A DNA stretch of 64,000 bases from Allocatelliglobosispora scoriae (GCF_014204945.1 NZ_JACHMN010000001.1:806001-870000); one strand, 5' to 3'; shown: positions 17,415-34,499, numbered from the stretch's first letter. A program made the numbers and translations. Notes: generated by a model not told the origin, from the sequence alone.

Positions 17415-18241
17415 GCGCCATCGCCGTCCCCGTCGGCCGGACACGTCCGGGCCTGCGGGCCACCGGCTGGCTCGCGGTCACCGTGCTGGGAGCCGTGGCC
17501 GCCACGGCCGTCCTCGGGCCGTGGCTCGCCCCGGACGACCCCAACCACGCCGACCTGCTCGCCAGTTACGCGGCGCCCAGCGCCGCGCACTGGCTGGGCA
17601 CCGACGCCACCGGCCGCGACGTCGCGTCGCGGCTGATCGCGGGCACCAGGACGGCCCTGATCGGACCCGCCGCGATCGTGGCGCTGTCGCTGCTGGTCGG
17701 GGTGCCGCTGGCGCTGGCAGCGGCCTGGCGGGGCGGATGGGCCGCGACCGTCGTCGGCCGCGCCATGGACCTGCTGTTCGCGGTCCCGGCGCTGCTGCTC
17801 GGCATCCTCGCCGTGGCCGTCGCTGGACCCGGCCTCGTCCCGGCGGTCGCCGCGCTCGCGATCGCCTACCTGCCCTACGTCGGACGGCTGGCGACCGCGG
17901 CGGCCGAAGCCGAACGGGTCAAACCCTACGTGCGGGCGCTGGAGGTGCAGGGCCACCCGGCGCTGCGGATCTCGCTGCGGCACATCCTGCGCAACATCGC
18001 CGGGCCGCTGCTCGGCCAGGCGAGCGTCGCGTTCGCCTACGCCCTGCTCGACCTCGCCGCGCTGTCGTTCCTGGGCCTGGGGGTCCAGGCGCCCGACGCC
18101 GACTGGGGGGTGCTCGTCAACGACCGAGACGCCCTGCTGCGCGGGCACCCCCTCGGGGTCGCGGCGGCCGCCGTCGTGATCGTCGCGACGGTCCTGTCGC
18201 TGTTCACGGTCGGCTCGCGGGTGTCAGGACCGCAGCGATGA
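17411..18241 (+). CDS. ABC transporter permease, DppC/OppC type
   Basis: A 276-residue permease with about six membrane segments. It has the OppC-type motif HWLGTDATGRDVASRLIAGT and the coupling loop ERVKPYVRALEVQGHPALR, then ALLDLAALSFLGLGVQAPDA. The N-terminal cytosolic extension is short. It is joined by ATGA to genes on both sides. Confidence 0.88.
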   Translation: MSAIAVPVGRTRPGLRATGWLAVTVLGAVAATAVLGPWLAPDDPNHADLLASYAAPSAAHWLGTDATGRDVASRLIAGTRTALIGPAAIVALSLLVGVPLALAAAWRGGWAATVVGRAMDLLFAVPALLLGILAVAVAGPGLVPAVAALAIAYLPYVGRLATAAAEAERVKPYVRALEVQGHPALRISLRHILRNIAGPLLGQASVAFAYALLDLAALSFLGLGVQAPDADWGVLVNDRDALLRGHPLGVAAAAVVIVATVLSLFTVGSRVSGPQR

Positions 18242-19232
18242 CTGACTTCGTCAGCGTCGAGGGCCTGACCCTGCACATCGACGGCGTGCCGATCCTGCGG
18301 GGCGTGGACCTCGCGGTCGCGCCGGGGGCCGCGCTCGGCCTGGTCGGCGAGTCCGGGTCGGGGAAATCCATGACGGTACGCGCGATCGCGGGCCTGCTGC
18401 CCGACGGCGCCGCGACCGGCGGTTCGGTCACCGTCGGGGGCACCGACGTGCCAGACCTGCGCCGGGCGGCGCTTCGGCGCTACCACCGGTCGATCGGCAT
18501 GGTCTTCCAGGACCCGCGGACCGCCGTCAACCCGGTCCATACCGTCGGCGCGTTCCTGCTGGAGCGCTGCCGCGACCGCGGCGACGACCGGGCGGCCGCG
18601 ACCCGGCACGCCCACGACGTGCTGCGCCGCATCGGCGTCACCGACCCGGCCCGGCGCATGGCCCAGTACCCGTTCGAGCTCTCCGGCGGGCTGCTGCAGC
18701 GCATCATGATCGCCTCCGTGATGACGGAGCGCCCGGCGCTGCTGCTCGCCGACGAACCGACCACCGCACTCGACGTCACCACCCAGGCCGACGTCCTGCG
18801 GCTCATCGCGGACCTGCGCCGGGAGACCGCCACCGCGATGATCTTCGTGACGCACGACCTGGACCTCGCCGCCGCCGTCTGCGAGCGTCTGGCGGTGCTC
18901 TACGCCGGCCGGGTCCTCGAGACCGGCCCCGCCGACACGCTCACCGCCGGCCGGTGCACCCCTACACCCGGGCGCTGCTGGCCGCCCGGCCGTCGCTGCA
19001 CCGGCGGCTGCCGTCGCTGCCCGTCATCGCGGGCAGCCCCCGCTCGGCGGCGCACGCCGGACCCGGCTGCCCCTACGCCGCCCGCTGCCCCGTCGCCGAG
19101 ACCCGCTGCGCCACCGAGGCACCGGCGCCGGTCGCGGTCGGACCGGCGGTCGTCTCCTGCCACCGGGCGTACGAGTCGGCCCGGGGCGACCTGGACGCCC
19201 ACCTGGCGAAAGGAGTCGGTGAAGATGCCTGA
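18238..19232 (+). CDS. oligopeptide ABC transporter ATPase, DppD/OppD type (one-base frameshift)
   Basis: After one correction this is a 331-residue ATPase, the normal family length. Walker A is GESGSGKSM, the Q-loop [11 protein letters not shown], the signature LSGGLLQR (LSGG-LL in place of LSGGMRQ) and Walker [14 protein letters not shown]. At about 18951 one C is missing from a CC run, so the frame leaves LTAGR; restoring it gives [15 protein letters not shown] and the C-terminal oligopeptide/dipeptide cysteine region ([14 protein letters not shown]). The last codons overlap the next ATPase start at 19225. As written, the protein would lose its C-terminal domain. Confidence 0.85.
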
Positions 19233-20013
19233 CGAGCCGCTGCTCACGGTCACGGGAGTCTCCAAGCGGTACGGCGACCACCAGGTCGTATCCGACGTCT
19301 CCTTCACCCTCGACGCCGGGCGCACCCTCGCCGTCGTCGGCGAATCCGGTGCCGGTAAGACCACCGTCGGCGCCATCGTCAGCGGGCTGCTGGCCGCCAC
19401 GTCGGGGTCGGTCACCGTCTGCGGCGAGGACCGCACCCGCGTCGCCCGGGCCGCCCGGCACCGCCGCCGGCGCGGCACCCAGCTGCAGCTCGTCCCCCAG
19501 GACCCCTACGCCACCCTGGACCCGGCGCAGCGCGTCGGCGACGCGCTCGACGAGGCGGTCCGGCTCGCCGCGCCGGGTTCGGCCGCCGACCGGCGGGCCC
19601 GCGTCGGCGAACTGCTGCACCTGGTGGGCCTCGACGCCGACCACGCCCGGGCCACCCCGGCGCGGCTGTCGGGCGGGCAGCGCCAGCGCGTCGCCATCGC
19701 CCGGGCGCTCGCGCCGCGGCCCCGGCTGCTGGTGCTCGACGAACCCGTCTCCGCCCTGGACGTGTCGGTGCAGGCGCAGATCCTCAACGTCCTCAACCGG
19801 CTGCAACGCGACCTCGGCACCGCGTACCTGTTCATCACGCACGACCTCGCCGTCGTCCGGCAGATCGCCGACGAGGTCGTCGTCATGCGCCACGGACGCG
19901 TCGTCGAGTCGGGCACCGCCGACCAGGTTCTCGATGACCCCCGCGACGACTACACCCGGCGGCTCATCGCCTCCACACCCCGGCCCGGCTGGCGGCTGGA
20001 CGACCACCCATGA
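19225..20013 (+). CDS. oligopeptide ABC transporter ATPase, DppF/OppF type
   Basis: A 262-residue ATPase. Walker A is [11 protein letters not shown]-loop [12 protein letters not shown], signature LSGGQRQR, Walker [14 protein letters not shown] and H-loop FITHDLAVV. The start at ATG 19225 has AAGGAG upstream, inside the 3' end of the preceding gene. The pair of ATPases, two permeases and the lipoprotein make a complete importer. It is shorter at the C-terminus than OppF proteins with the cysteine extension. Confidence 0.87.
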   Translation: MPDEPLLTVTGVSKRYGDHQVVSDVSFTLDAGRTLAVVGESGAGKTTVGAIVSGLLAATSGSVTVCGEDRTRVARAARHRRRRGTQLQLVPQDPYATLDPAQRVGDALDEAVRLAAPGSAADRRARVGELLHLVGLDADHARATPARLSGGQRQRVAIARALAPRPRLLVLDEPVSALDVSVQAQILNVLNRLQRDLGTAYLFITHDLAVVRQIADEVVVMRHGRVVESGTADQVLDDPRDDYTRRLIASTPRPGWRLDDHP

Positions 20014-20081
20014 CCGGCGGGACCGCCCCGGCGCGGCCCGGCCGGACAGACAGACGACGACCTCCCGGAAAGAAGCAGGAC

Positions 20082-20840
20082 ATGGACAAGGTGAGCCCTT
20101 CGGCCGACGACGCCGTCGCCGACATCGGCGACGGCTCGTCGCTCGCCGTCGGCGGCTTCGGCCTCAGCGGCGTACCCAACGTGCTGATCGAGGCCCTGCA
20201 CCGCCACGGCGCCGACCGACTGAGCGTGGTCTCCAACAACTGCGGCGTCGACGGCGGCGGACTCGGCATCCTGCTCGCCGCCGGGCGCATCGCCCGCGTC
20301 ACCGGCTCCTACGTGGGCACCAACCGGGAGTTCGCCCGCCGCTACCTCACCGGCGAGCTCGAACTCGAACTCGTCCCCCAGGGCACCCTCGCCGAACGGC
20401 TGCGCGCCGGCGGCTGCGGCATCCCCGGATTCTTCACCCCCGCCGGGGTCGGCACCCAGGTCGCCGACGGCGGCCTGCCGTGGCGCTACCACGCCGACGG
20501 CACCGTGGCGCTCGCCTCCCCGCCCAAGGAGGTCCGCGACTTCGACGGCCGCCGCTACGTCCTGGAACGCGGCATCACCACCGACTTCGCCCTGGTCCGG
20601 GCGGCACGCGGGGACCGCCACGGCAACCTCGTCTTCAACAAGGCCGCCCGCAACTTCAACCCGCTCGCCGCGATGGCGGGCCGCGTCACGATCGCCGAGG
20701 TCGAGGAGCTCGTCGAGCCCGGCGACCTGGGCCCGGACGAGATCCACCTGCCCGGGGTCTTCGTACGGCGCGTCGTCGCGCTGACCCCGCACCAGGCCGC
20801 GGACAAGGCGATCGAGCGAAGGACGGTGCGGCAGCGATGA
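20082..20840 (+). CDS. pcaI: 3-oxoadipate/succinyl-CoA:3-ketoacid CoA-transferase, alpha subunit
   Basis: A 252-residue CoA-transferase alpha subunit. It begins with the family pattern [20 protein letters not shown], has the CoA-binding [11 protein letters not shown] and the [19 protein letters not shown] segment. With the beta subunit it would transfer CoA from succinyl-CoA to 3-oxoadipate, the penultimate step of the beta-ketoadipate pathway. ATG 20082 fits the family N-terminus; ATG 20010, which overlaps the previous stop, would add 24 Arg/Pro-rich residues. It could also act on acetoacetate, but the pca neighbours favour oxoadipate. Confidence 0.88.
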   Translation: MDKVSPSADDAVADIGDGSSLAVGGFGLSGVPNVLIEALHRHGADRLSVVSNNCGVDGGGLGILLAAGRIARVTGSYVGTNREFARRYLTGELELELVPQGTLAERLRAGGCGIPGFFTPAGVGTQVADGGLPWRYHADGTVALASPPKEVRDFDGRRYVLERGITTDFALVRAARGDRHGNLVFNKAARNFNPLAAMAGRVTIAEVEELVEPGDLGPDEIHLPGVFVRRVVALTPHQAADKAIERRTVRQR

Positions 20841-21479
20841 GCTGGACCAGGGACGAGATGGCGGCACGCGCCGCGCGGGAGCTGACCGACGGCTCCTACG
20901 TCAACCTCGGCATCGGGCTGCCCACCCTCGTGCCGAACTTCCTGCCCGCAGGCGTCGACGTGGTGCTGCAGTCAGAGAACGGCCTGCTCGGCGTCGGCCC
21001 CTACCCGACCGAGGACGAGGTCGACCCCGACCTCGTCAACGCCGGCAAGGAGACCGTCACGGTCCTGCCCGGAGCGTCGTTCTTCGACTCGGCGCTGTCG
21101 TTCGGCATGATCCGCGGCGGGCACATCGACGTCGCGGTCCTCGGCGCCATGCAGGTCTCCGCCCGGGGCGACCTCGCCAACTGGATGATCCCCGGAAAGA
21201 CCGTCAAAGGCATGGGCGGTGCCATGGACCTGGTCCACGGCGCCCGTAGGTGATCGTGCTGATGGAGCACAACGCCCGGGACGGCTCCCCGAAGCTCGTC
21301 GACGAATGCACGCTGCCGCTCACCGGCAGCGCCTGCGTCCACCGCGTCATCACCGACCTCGGTGTCCTCGACGTCACCGACGCTGGCCTGGTGCTCGTGG
21401 AGACGGCCCCCGGCGTCACACCAGCGCAGGTCACCGCGCGCACCGGCGCGGCTCTGCGCATCCGGACCGGGAGTAACCG

Positions 21480-21483
<4 letters not shown>
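20837..21483 (+). CDS. pcaJ: 3-oxoadipate CoA-transferase, beta subunit (one-base frameshift)
   Basis: After inserting one G this is a 215-residue beta subunit of normal length. The catalytic glutamate is Glu47 in [20 protein letters not shown] and [10 protein letters not shown] are conserved. At 21248-21252 the run AGGTG lacks one G, so as written the protein stops after HGARR and loses about 77 residues including LMEHNARDG. It overlaps pcaI and pcaF by four bases each. The clean restoration suggests a sequence error. Confidence 0.87.
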
Positions 21484-22685
<1,202 letters not shown>

Positions 22686-22690
22686 CCACC

Positions 22691-23443
22691 ATGATCCCCA
22701 CTCAGCGGGACATCTCCGCGCTGATCGGCGTGGAGGCCGCACGGCACCGGGCGACCGGCGCCGTGCGGCACCACCCCGACCGCCGCTACCCGCCCTACCG
22801 CAGCAGCGAACTGCGTCACCCGGCACACCCGCTGGTCACGGTCGCCGACCCCGACGCGGTCGAGCTGTCCGGTCCCGTCTTCGGCGTCACCGATGTCACC
22901 GAACTCGACGCCGACCTGACCCGCCAGCACGCGGGCGAACCGCTCGGCGAGCGGATCACCGTCACCGGCCGCGTCCTGGACCGCGCCGGGCGCCCGGTCC
23001 GCGGCCAGCTCGTGGAGATCTGGCAGGCCAACGCGTCCGGCCGGTACGCACACCAGCGCGACCAGCACCCCGCCCCGCTGGACCCCCACTTCACCGGCGT
23101 CGGCCGCTGCCTGACCGGCGACGACGGTGGCTACCGCTTCACCACCGTCAGACCCGGCGCCTACCCGTGGCTCAACCACACCAACGCATGGCGGCCCGCG
23201 CACATCCACTTCTCCCTGTTCGGCACCGCCTTCGCCCAGCGCCTCGTGACGCAGATGTACTTCCCCGGCGATCCCCTGTTCGCCTACGACCCGATCCTGC
23301 AGGCGGTCACCGACGACGCCGCCCGGGCCCGGCTGGTCGCCGCCTACGACCACGACCTGTCCGTCCCGCAGTGGTCGCTCGGCTACCGCTGGGACATCGT
23401 CCTGGACGGCCCCGCCGCCACCTGGATCGAGGAAGGACGCTGA
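22691..23443 (+). CDS. pcaH: protocatechuate 3,4-dioxygenase, beta subunit
   Basis: A 250-residue intradiol dioxygenase. All four iron ligands can be placed: Tyr119 (SGRYAHQ), Tyr158 (GAYPW), His171 and His173 (RPAHIHF), with the spacing of the Pseudomonas enzyme. It opens the ring of protocatechuate between the hydroxyls to give 3-carboxy-cis,cis-muconate as a heteromer with PcaG. The one-base overlap with pcaG (TGATG) suits 1:1 production. Confidence 0.93.
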   Translation: MIPTQRDISALIGVEAARHRATGAVRHHPDRRYPPYRSSELRHPAHPLVTVADPDAVELSGPVFGVTDVTELDADLTRQHAGEPLGERITVTGRVLDRAGRPVRGQLVEIWQANASGRYAHQRDQHPAPLDPHFTGVGRCLTGDDGGYRFTTVRPGAYPWLNHTNAWRPAHIHFSLFGTAFAQRLVTQMYFPGDPLFAYDPILQAVTDDAARARLVAAYDHDLSVPQWSLGYRWDIVLDGPAATWIEEGR

Positions 23444-23997
23444 TGCACCCCACGCCCTCGCAGACCATCGGCCCGTTCTACGGCTACGCCCTGCCCTTCC
23501 CCGACGGCGCGGCGGTCGCACCGGCGGGCCACCCCGACACCATCACCGTCCACGGCCGCGTCTACGACGGCGCCGGCGCCCCGGTCCCCGACGCGCTGCT
23601 GGAGTTCTGGCAGCCCGCACCCGACGGCAGCCGCCGCGGCGCACCGGGCTCCCTGCGCCGCGACCCCACCACCGGCGGGTACGCCGGACGCGACGGGCAC
23701 ACCTTCACCGGCTTCGCCCGCGTCGCCACCGACGCCGACGGCGCCTACACGCTGCACACGCTGCCGCCCGGACAGAACGCGTACCTGTCGGTGTGCGTCT
23801 TCGCCCGGGGCCTGCTGCACCACCTCTACACCCGCGCCTACCTCACTGGCACCGACACCGCTGCGGACCCGCTGCTCGCCTCGCTGCCCGAGCAGAGGCG
23901 GCGGACCCTGCTCGCGGTCCCGGCCCGCGGGCGCTGCCATCGCTTCGACATCCACCTGCAGGGCCCGAAGGAGACGGTCTTCCTTGCCTTCCCGTGA
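23443..23997 (+). CDS. pcaG: protocatechuate 3,4-dioxygenase, alpha subunit
   Basis: A 184-residue alpha subunit, beginning with the conserved TPSQTIGPFYGYALPF. It retains the intradiol fold (HGRVYDGAGAPVPDALLEFW; FARVATDADGAYTLHT) but not the iron-ligand HIH motif, as expected for alpha subunits. Its end overlaps pcaB by 14 bases. Confidence 0.92.
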   Translation: MHPTPSQTIGPFYGYALPFPDGAAVAPAGHPDTITVHGRVYDGAGAPVPDALLEFWQPAPDGSRRGAPGSLRRDPTTGGYAGRDGHTFTGFARVATDADGAYTLHTLPPGQNAYLSVCVFARGLLHHLYTRAYLTGTDTAADPLLASLPEQRRRTLLAVPARGRCHRFDIHLQGPKETVFLAFP

Positions 23998-25369
23998 CCA
24001 GGTCCCCGACGGGGCCGACGTCGGCCTGCTCTCGCCGCTGTCGGCGGGCTGCCCCGGTGCGGCGGCGACCGGCGACACCGCGCTGCTGCAGGCCATGCTG
24101 GACGCCGAGGCGGCCCTCGTCCGCGCCCAGGCCGGTCTCGGCCACGCACCGGCGGCGGCAGCCGCCGCGATCACCGCGGCCGCCCGCGCCGACCTGTTCG
24201 ACCTGCGGGAGCTCGCCGTACAAGCCGCCAGCGGCGGCAACCCGGTGATCCCGCTCGTCGCCGCCCTCCGAGCGGCGGTGCCGGCCGACGCCGCCTCCGT
24301 GCACCGCGGTGCCACCAGCCAGGACATCGTCGACACCGCGATGATGCTCGTGGCGGCCCGCGTCCTGCCGCTGATCACCGCCGACCTCCACGAGACGGCG
24401 GCCGCCCTCGCCGCGCTGGCCTCGGCACACCGCACCACCGCGATGCCGGGCCGCACCCTCACCCAGCACGCCGTACCCACCACCTTCGGCCTCAAAGCCG
24501 CCGGCTGGCGCAGCCTCGTGCTCGACGCAGCCGACCGGCTCGGCGCGCTGCGGCTGCCCGCCCAGCTCGGCGGCGCCGCCGGCACCCTCGCCGCATTCGC
24601 ACCGCCGGCGCTGGACCTCCCCGCCGCGTACGCCGCCGAACTGGGGCTGGCCGCCCCCGACCTGCCGTGGCACACCCTGCGCACCCCGGTCGCCGACCTC
24701 GCCGCCGCGCTCTGCCTCACCGTCTGCGCGCTGGGCAAACTCGCCGCCGACGTGCTCGTCGGGTCCCGCACGGAGATCGGCGAACTCGCCGAAGGCACCG
24801 GCGGCGCCTCGTCGGCCATGCCCCACAAGGCGAACCCGGTCCGGGCCACGCTGATCGCCGCCGCCGCACGCCAGGCACCCGCCCTCAACGCCGTCGTGCA
24901 GGGCGGCGTCGCCGCCGAGGACGAACGTCCCGCCGGCGCCTGGCACGCCGAATGGCAGCCGCTGCGCGAACTGCTCCGGCTCGCCGCGAGCTCCGCCCAC
25001 GCCGCCGGGGAACTGACCCGGCGCCTGCGCGTCTTCCCCGACCGGATGGCGGCGAACCTGCACCTGACCCGGGGACTGATCGCCAGCGAGCGGCTCGCCG
25101 CCCACATCGAACCGGTCCTCGGCCGCGAACCGGCACGGCGGCTGCTGGAAAGGGCTGCACGCCAGGCTGTGGACGACGGCACACCGCTCGTCCACCTCCT
25201 GCTCAGCGACCCGCTGCTCGCCGAACGCGTCGACCACGCCGCGCTGCGGTCCGCCGCCGGCCCCGCCACCTACATCGGGGCCGCCGCCGCGCTCGTCGAC
25301 CGGGCTCTCATCAGGACATCCGCCACCCCGGCGACAACCGCCCACCACCCCGTGAGGGATCCGGCATGA
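23984..25369 (+). CDS. pcaB: 3-carboxy-cis,cis-muconate cycloisomerase
   Basis: A 461-residue member of the fumarase/aspartase superfamily. The signature GGASSAMPHKANPV lies near residues 273-286, and SVHRGATSQDIVDTAMML is the conserved substrate loop. It lactonises 3-carboxymuconate to 4-carboxymuconolactone. It overlaps both neighbours. Confidence 0.92.
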   Translation: MPSRDQVPDGADVGLLSPLSAGCPGAAATGDTALLQAMLDAEAALVRAQAGLGHAPAAAAAAITAAARADLFDLRELAVQAASGGNPVIPLVAALRAAVPADAASVHRGATSQDIVDTAMMLVAARVLPLITADLHETAAALAALASAHRTTAMPGRTLTQHAVPTTFGLKAAGWRSLVLDAADRLGALRLPAQLGGAAGTLAAFAPPALDLPAAYAAELGLAAPDLPWHTLRTPVADLAAALCLTVCALGKLAADVLVGSRTEIGELAEGTGGASSAMPHKANPVRATLIAAAARQAPALNAVVQGGVAAEDERPAGAWHAEWQPLRELLRLAASSAHAAGELTRRLRVFPDRMAANLHLTRGLIASERLAAHIEPVLGREPARRLLERAARQAVDDGTPLVHLLLSDPLLAERVDHAALRSAAGPATYIGAAAALVDRALIRTSATPATTAHHPVRDPA

Positions 25370-26523
25370 ACGGCCTGCCGCACTTCACCGTCGACGGCCC
25401 GGCCGACGCGCCGGCGCTCCTGCTCGGACCGTCGCTCGGCACCTCGCTCGCCGTCTGGAACGCGCAGGTGCCCGCGCTGGCCAGGGACTTCCGCGTCGTG
25501 CGCTGGGACCTGCCCGGGCACGGCGGCTCCCCCGCCGACCTGATCGGCTCCGGCGCCGCCGTCACCGGCCTCGCCCGCCTCGTCGTGGGCATCGCCGACC
25601 ACCTCGGCATCGACCGGTTCACCCACCTCGGCATCTCCCTCGGCGGCGCCGTCGGCGCGAGCCTCGCCCTCGACCACCCCGACCGGATCGACTCGCTCGT
25701 CCTCGTCTGCTCCTCCGCCCGATTCGGCGAACCCGGCGGCTGGCACGACCGCGCCGCGCTCGTGCGCGCGCACGGAACCGCGACGCTGATCCAGGCGGCA
25801 CGAAGCCGCTGGTTCACCAACGGCTTCGCCGATCCAGCGGCCGACCGGCTCATCGCGGACCTGTCAGCCGCCGACCCGGCTGCCTACGCCGCCTGCTGCG
25901 ACGCCCTCGCCGCCTTCGACCTGCGTGCCGACCTGCACCGGATCACCGCGCCGACGCTCATCGTCGCCGGGCGCGACGACATCGCCACCCCGCCCGCGCA
26001 CGCGCGCGCTCTCGCCGACGGCATCGCCGCCGCGACGCTCGTCGAGATCCCGCACGCAGCCCATCTCGCCCCCGTCGAGCAGCCCCGGGCGGTCGACGCC
26101 GCCCTGCGGGCCTTCCTCGGCCCACTCGGCTCCGCCACCACCGACGCCGAACGCCGCGCCAAGGGCATGTCGGTGCGGCGGGCGTGCCTGGGCGACGCAC
26201 ATGTGGACCGGGCGGTCGCGCGCACCACCGGGTTCACGGCCCCCTTCCAGGACTTCATCACCCGCTACGCCTGGGGCGAGATCTGGACGCGGCCCGGCCT
26301 CGAGCGGCGCAGCCGCTCGTGCGTCACCCTGACCGCGCTCGTCGCGGGCGGCCACCACGAGGAGTTGGCGCTGCACGTACGCGCCGCACTGCGCAACGGT
26401 CTCACGCCGGACGAGATCGGCGAGGTCATCCTGCACGCCGCCGTCTACGTGGGGGTACCGGCCGCCAACTCCGCCTTCGCCGTCGCCCAGCGGGTACTGG
26501 ACGAGGAATCCGACATCCGTTGA
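25366..26523 (+). CDS. pcaL: fused 3-oxoadipate enol-lactonase / 4-carboxymuconolactone decarboxylase
   Basis: A 385-residue fusion. Residues about 1-250 are an alpha/beta hydrolase (nucleophile Ser91 in HLGISLGGAV, oxyanion/acid region IVAGRDD, terminal His in IPHAAH). Residues about 262-380 are a CMD-type decarboxylase (FQDFITRYAWGEIWTRPGL; GLTPDEIGEVILHAAVYVGV). Such PcaD-PcaC fusions are known in actinobacteria. The two activities convert 4-carboxymuconolactone to 3-oxoadipate, completing the operon. A terminator hairpin follows 20 bases later. Confidence 0.93.
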   Translation: MNGLPHFTVDGPADAPALLLGPSLGTSLAVWNAQVPALARDFRVVRWDLPGHGGSPADLIGSGAAVTGLARLVVGIADHLGIDRFTHLGISLGGAVGASLALDHPDRIDSLVLVCSSARFGEPGGWHDRAALVRAHGTATLIQAARSRWFTNGFADPAADRLIADLSAADPAAYAACCDALAAFDLRADLHRITAPTLIVAGRDDIATPPAHARALADGIAAATLVEIPHAAHLAPVEQPRAVDAALRAFLGPLGSATTDAERRAKGMSVRRACLGDAHVDRAVARTTGFTAPFQDFITRYAWGEIWTRPGLERRSRSCVTLTALVAGGHHEELALHVRAALRNGLTPDEIGEVILHAAVYVGVPAANSAFAVAQRVLDEESDIR

Positions 26524-26542
26524 CGAGACAGTCGCCAGTCGC

Positions 26543-26575
26543 CGACGGCGGCTCGCGCGGCCCTGGCCGCCGTCG
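26543..26575 (+). terminator. hairpin terminator of the pca operon
   Basis: Perfect 10-bp stem, CGACGGCGGC at 26543-26552 and its complement at 26566-26575, with a 13-base loop, 20 bases past the pcaL stop. The next gene is convergent. Confidence 0.7.
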
Positions 26576-26714
26576 ACCCGCCGACGACCTCGTGGCCGTC
26601 GCGGACACCCACCGCCAGTTCGGCCTCCACCGGGCATCGGCGCACGGACTCCCCCGTCGAGGAGCGGGTACCGACCGGTCCCACACCACCCGGCACCCGC
26701 TCCTCGCTATCGGA

Positions 26715-28358
26715 TCACTGCCTGGTCCAGCGCTGGTTCGCGGCGCCGGTGCAGGTCCAGAGGATGACGGTGGTGCCGTTGGCCGTCGCGGCTCCGTTCA
26801 CATCCAGGCAGAGACCGGAGCTGTTACCGCTGACGGTGCCGCTGGAGTTGAAGGTCCACTGCTGGTTGGTCTGGCCGTTGCAGTCCCACAGCTGGACCTT
26901 GCTGCCGGCCGTGGCTCCGGTGGGAGCGTCGAGGCACTTGCCGAGCGCCTGCAGTGACTGGCCGCTCGCGGTCCAGCGCTGGTTGGCCGCACCGTTGCAG
27001 TCCCAGATGATCGGCTGGGTGCCGTTGGCGGTGTTGCTCTGCGGGACGTCCAGGCAGCGGCCCGAGGCGGCGCTGACCAGGGCGGTCGTCGTCGACGGGG
27101 GCGGCGACACGATCGTTCCGCCGCTGACCCGGTAGAAGACCGTGCCGTGTGCCGGGACGCTGGCGGCGATCGAGCCGCTCGTCGTGCTGGTGGCATTGGT
27201 CCAGGCGTCGAGCAGCGTGAACGACGTACCGCTCTTCCCGACCGCCGCGGCGGTGGTCGAGACGGTCGTGGCGGCGCCGCCCTGGTTGAACAGCGCCACG
27301 GCGACGTCCCCGTTGGCGAGGCGCTTGGCCAGCACTCGTCGTGTCCCGTCGTTGCTCACCTGGGTCGCCTGCAGTCCCAGCGAGTCCTGGTTGACGGCGA
27401 TCAGGTTCTGGTTCTTCAGGATCGTCTGCGTCGCCGACGACATCGAGCGCAGGTCGTTGCCCGCGATCAGCGGTGCGGCCAGGATCGCCCAGAGGGCGAA
27501 GTGGCTGCGCATCTCCGTGTCGGTCATGCCGCCGCGGCCCACCTCCATCATGTCCGGGTCGTTGAAGCCTCCCGGCCGTGCGTACGAGGCGAGGGGGACG
27601 GTGACGTTGACGATGTTCTGGACTCCCATGGGGTATCCGTTGGCCTGGCCGGTGTCCCAGGCGTTGGTGATGTCCTCCGTCGTACGCCACATGTTGGCGA
27701 CGTCGCCCCAGTTGCGCTGCGGCCCGGTCTTGGCGTGGATGCTGTTGGGGTTGATGCTGTAGACGATCTGGCGGCCGGTGGCCGCGAGCGCGTCGCGCAT
27801 CTTGGCGAAGGTCGTCACCTGCTGGTCGATCGAGCCGTTGGGCGAGCACCAGTCGTATTTGAGGAAGTCGACGCCCCAGGCCGCGAACTGGCGGGCGTCC
27901 TGTGCCTCGTGTCCCTGGCTGCCCGTCGCACCCGGGTAGCTGCCGAAGTACTGGGCGCACGTCTTGTCCACGGGGACCTGGTAGAGGCCGAACTTGAGGC
28001 CCTTGCCGTGCAGGTAGTCGCCGAGGGCCTTCATTCCGCTGGGAAACCTCGAGGGGTCGCCTTGGAGGTTGCCGGAGGAGTCCCGGTTGGGGTTGAACCA
28101 GCAGTCGTCCACGACGACGTACTGGTAGCCGAGATCACGCATGCCGGTGCTGACCATGGCGTCGGCCATCTGCCGGATGAGGGCCTCGTTGATGTTGCAG
28201 CCGAAGGTGTTCCAGGAGTTCCAGCCCATCGGCGGTGTGCGGGCGACGCCGTTGTCCAGGGCCTGGACCGCGGTGGCGTGCCAGGCGACGGCGGAGGCGG
28301 TCAGGAGGGCTGCGGCCAGGGCTGTGCCCCACCGCCATGTTCCGGATCGGTGTTTCAT
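26715..28358 (-). CDS. secreted GH27 alpha-galactosidase with CBM13
   Basis: A 547-residue secreted enzyme. Signal peptide to about residue 33. The GH27 barrel starts LDNGVARTPPMGWNSWNTFG; the nucleophile is Asp169 (FLKYDWC) and the acid/base Asp229 (WRTTEDI) by alignment with human alpha-galactosidase A. An all-beta domain follows, then a CBM13 trefoil from about 420 to the end (GRCLDVPQSNTANG, GKCLDAPTGATAGS, GLCLDVNGAATANG). It removes terminal alpha-galactose or beta-arabinopyranose from plant polymers outside the cell. It is last in a run of same-strand CAZyme genes, 33 bases after an esterase gene. Confidence 0.92.
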   Translation of the reverse strand: MKHRSGTWRWGTALAAALLTASAVAWHATAVQALDNGVARTPPMGWNSWNTFGCNINEALIRQMADAMVSTGMRDLGYQYVVVDDCWFNPNRDSSGNLQGDPSRFPSGMKALGDYLHGKGLKFGLYQVPVDKTCAQYFGSYPGATGSQGHEAQDARQFAAWGVDFLKYDWCSPNGSIDQQVTTFAKMRDALAATGRQIVYSINPNSIHAKTGPQRNWGDVANMWRTTEDITNAWDTGQANGYPMGVQNIVNVTVPLASYARPGGFNDPDMMEVGRGGMTDTEMRSHFALWAILAAPLIAGNDLRSMSSATQTILKNQNLIAVNQDSLGLQATQVSNDGTRRVLAKRLANGDVAVALFNQGGAATTVSTTAAAVGKSGTSFTLLDAWTNATSTTSGSIAASVPAHGTVFYRVSGGTIVSPPPSTTTALVSAASGRCLDVPQSNTANGTQPIIWDCNGAANQRWTASGQSLQALGKCLDAPTGATAGSKVQLWDCNGQTNQQWTFNSSGTVSGNSSGLCLDVNGAATANGTTVILWTCTGAANQRWTRQ

Positions 28359-28391
28359 CGTCTTCTCCAGTCGTGAGGGATCGTCATCGGG

Positions 28392-33006
<4,615 letters not shown>

Positions 33007-33072
33007 GGTGCTGTCTCCTCAGGTGGGAACGGGACGCCGCAGCGGCGCGCTCGCGTCGCGGCGTGGACGGTC

Positions 33073-33099
33073 CGTGCCGTCCTGGGCAGGGACGGCACG
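33073..33099 (-). terminator. hairpin downstream of the CE3 gene
   Basis: A 10-bp stem, CGTGCCGTCC at 33073-33082 and its complement at 33090-33099, 7-base loop. It is 58 bases past the CE3 stop and ahead of the next start, separating the two transcription units. Confidence 0.55.
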
Positions 33100-33156
33100 A
33101 AGTCAGGGGTCGAGGGCCGCGTAGTCGTCGAGTGCGCTACGCGTGCGGAGGGCGGG

Positions 33157-34305
<1,149 letters not shown>

Positions 34306-34435
34306 TCATGGCATATGCGACCCGTGACCGATCGGGACGGACGCGACGCCGCCGGTCCGACCACCGACGCAGTGGCGAAGCGACGGCTGGCTCCTGCAGC
34401 GCCCAGCCTGGGGAGCTGTGACGGAGGTCTTCGGT

Positions 34436-34467
34436 GGCCGCTCCCGCCGGGCGGGGCGGGAGCGGCC
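34436..34467 (-). terminator. hairpin terminator of the GH62 gene
   Basis: Perfect 13-bp stem, GGCCGCTCCCGCC at 34436-34448 and its complement at 34455-34467, 6-base loop, 33 bases past the GH62 stop. Confidence 0.75.
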
Positions 34468-34499
34468 GGATCAGCGCGTTCGCGGAGTGGCGGACACCG

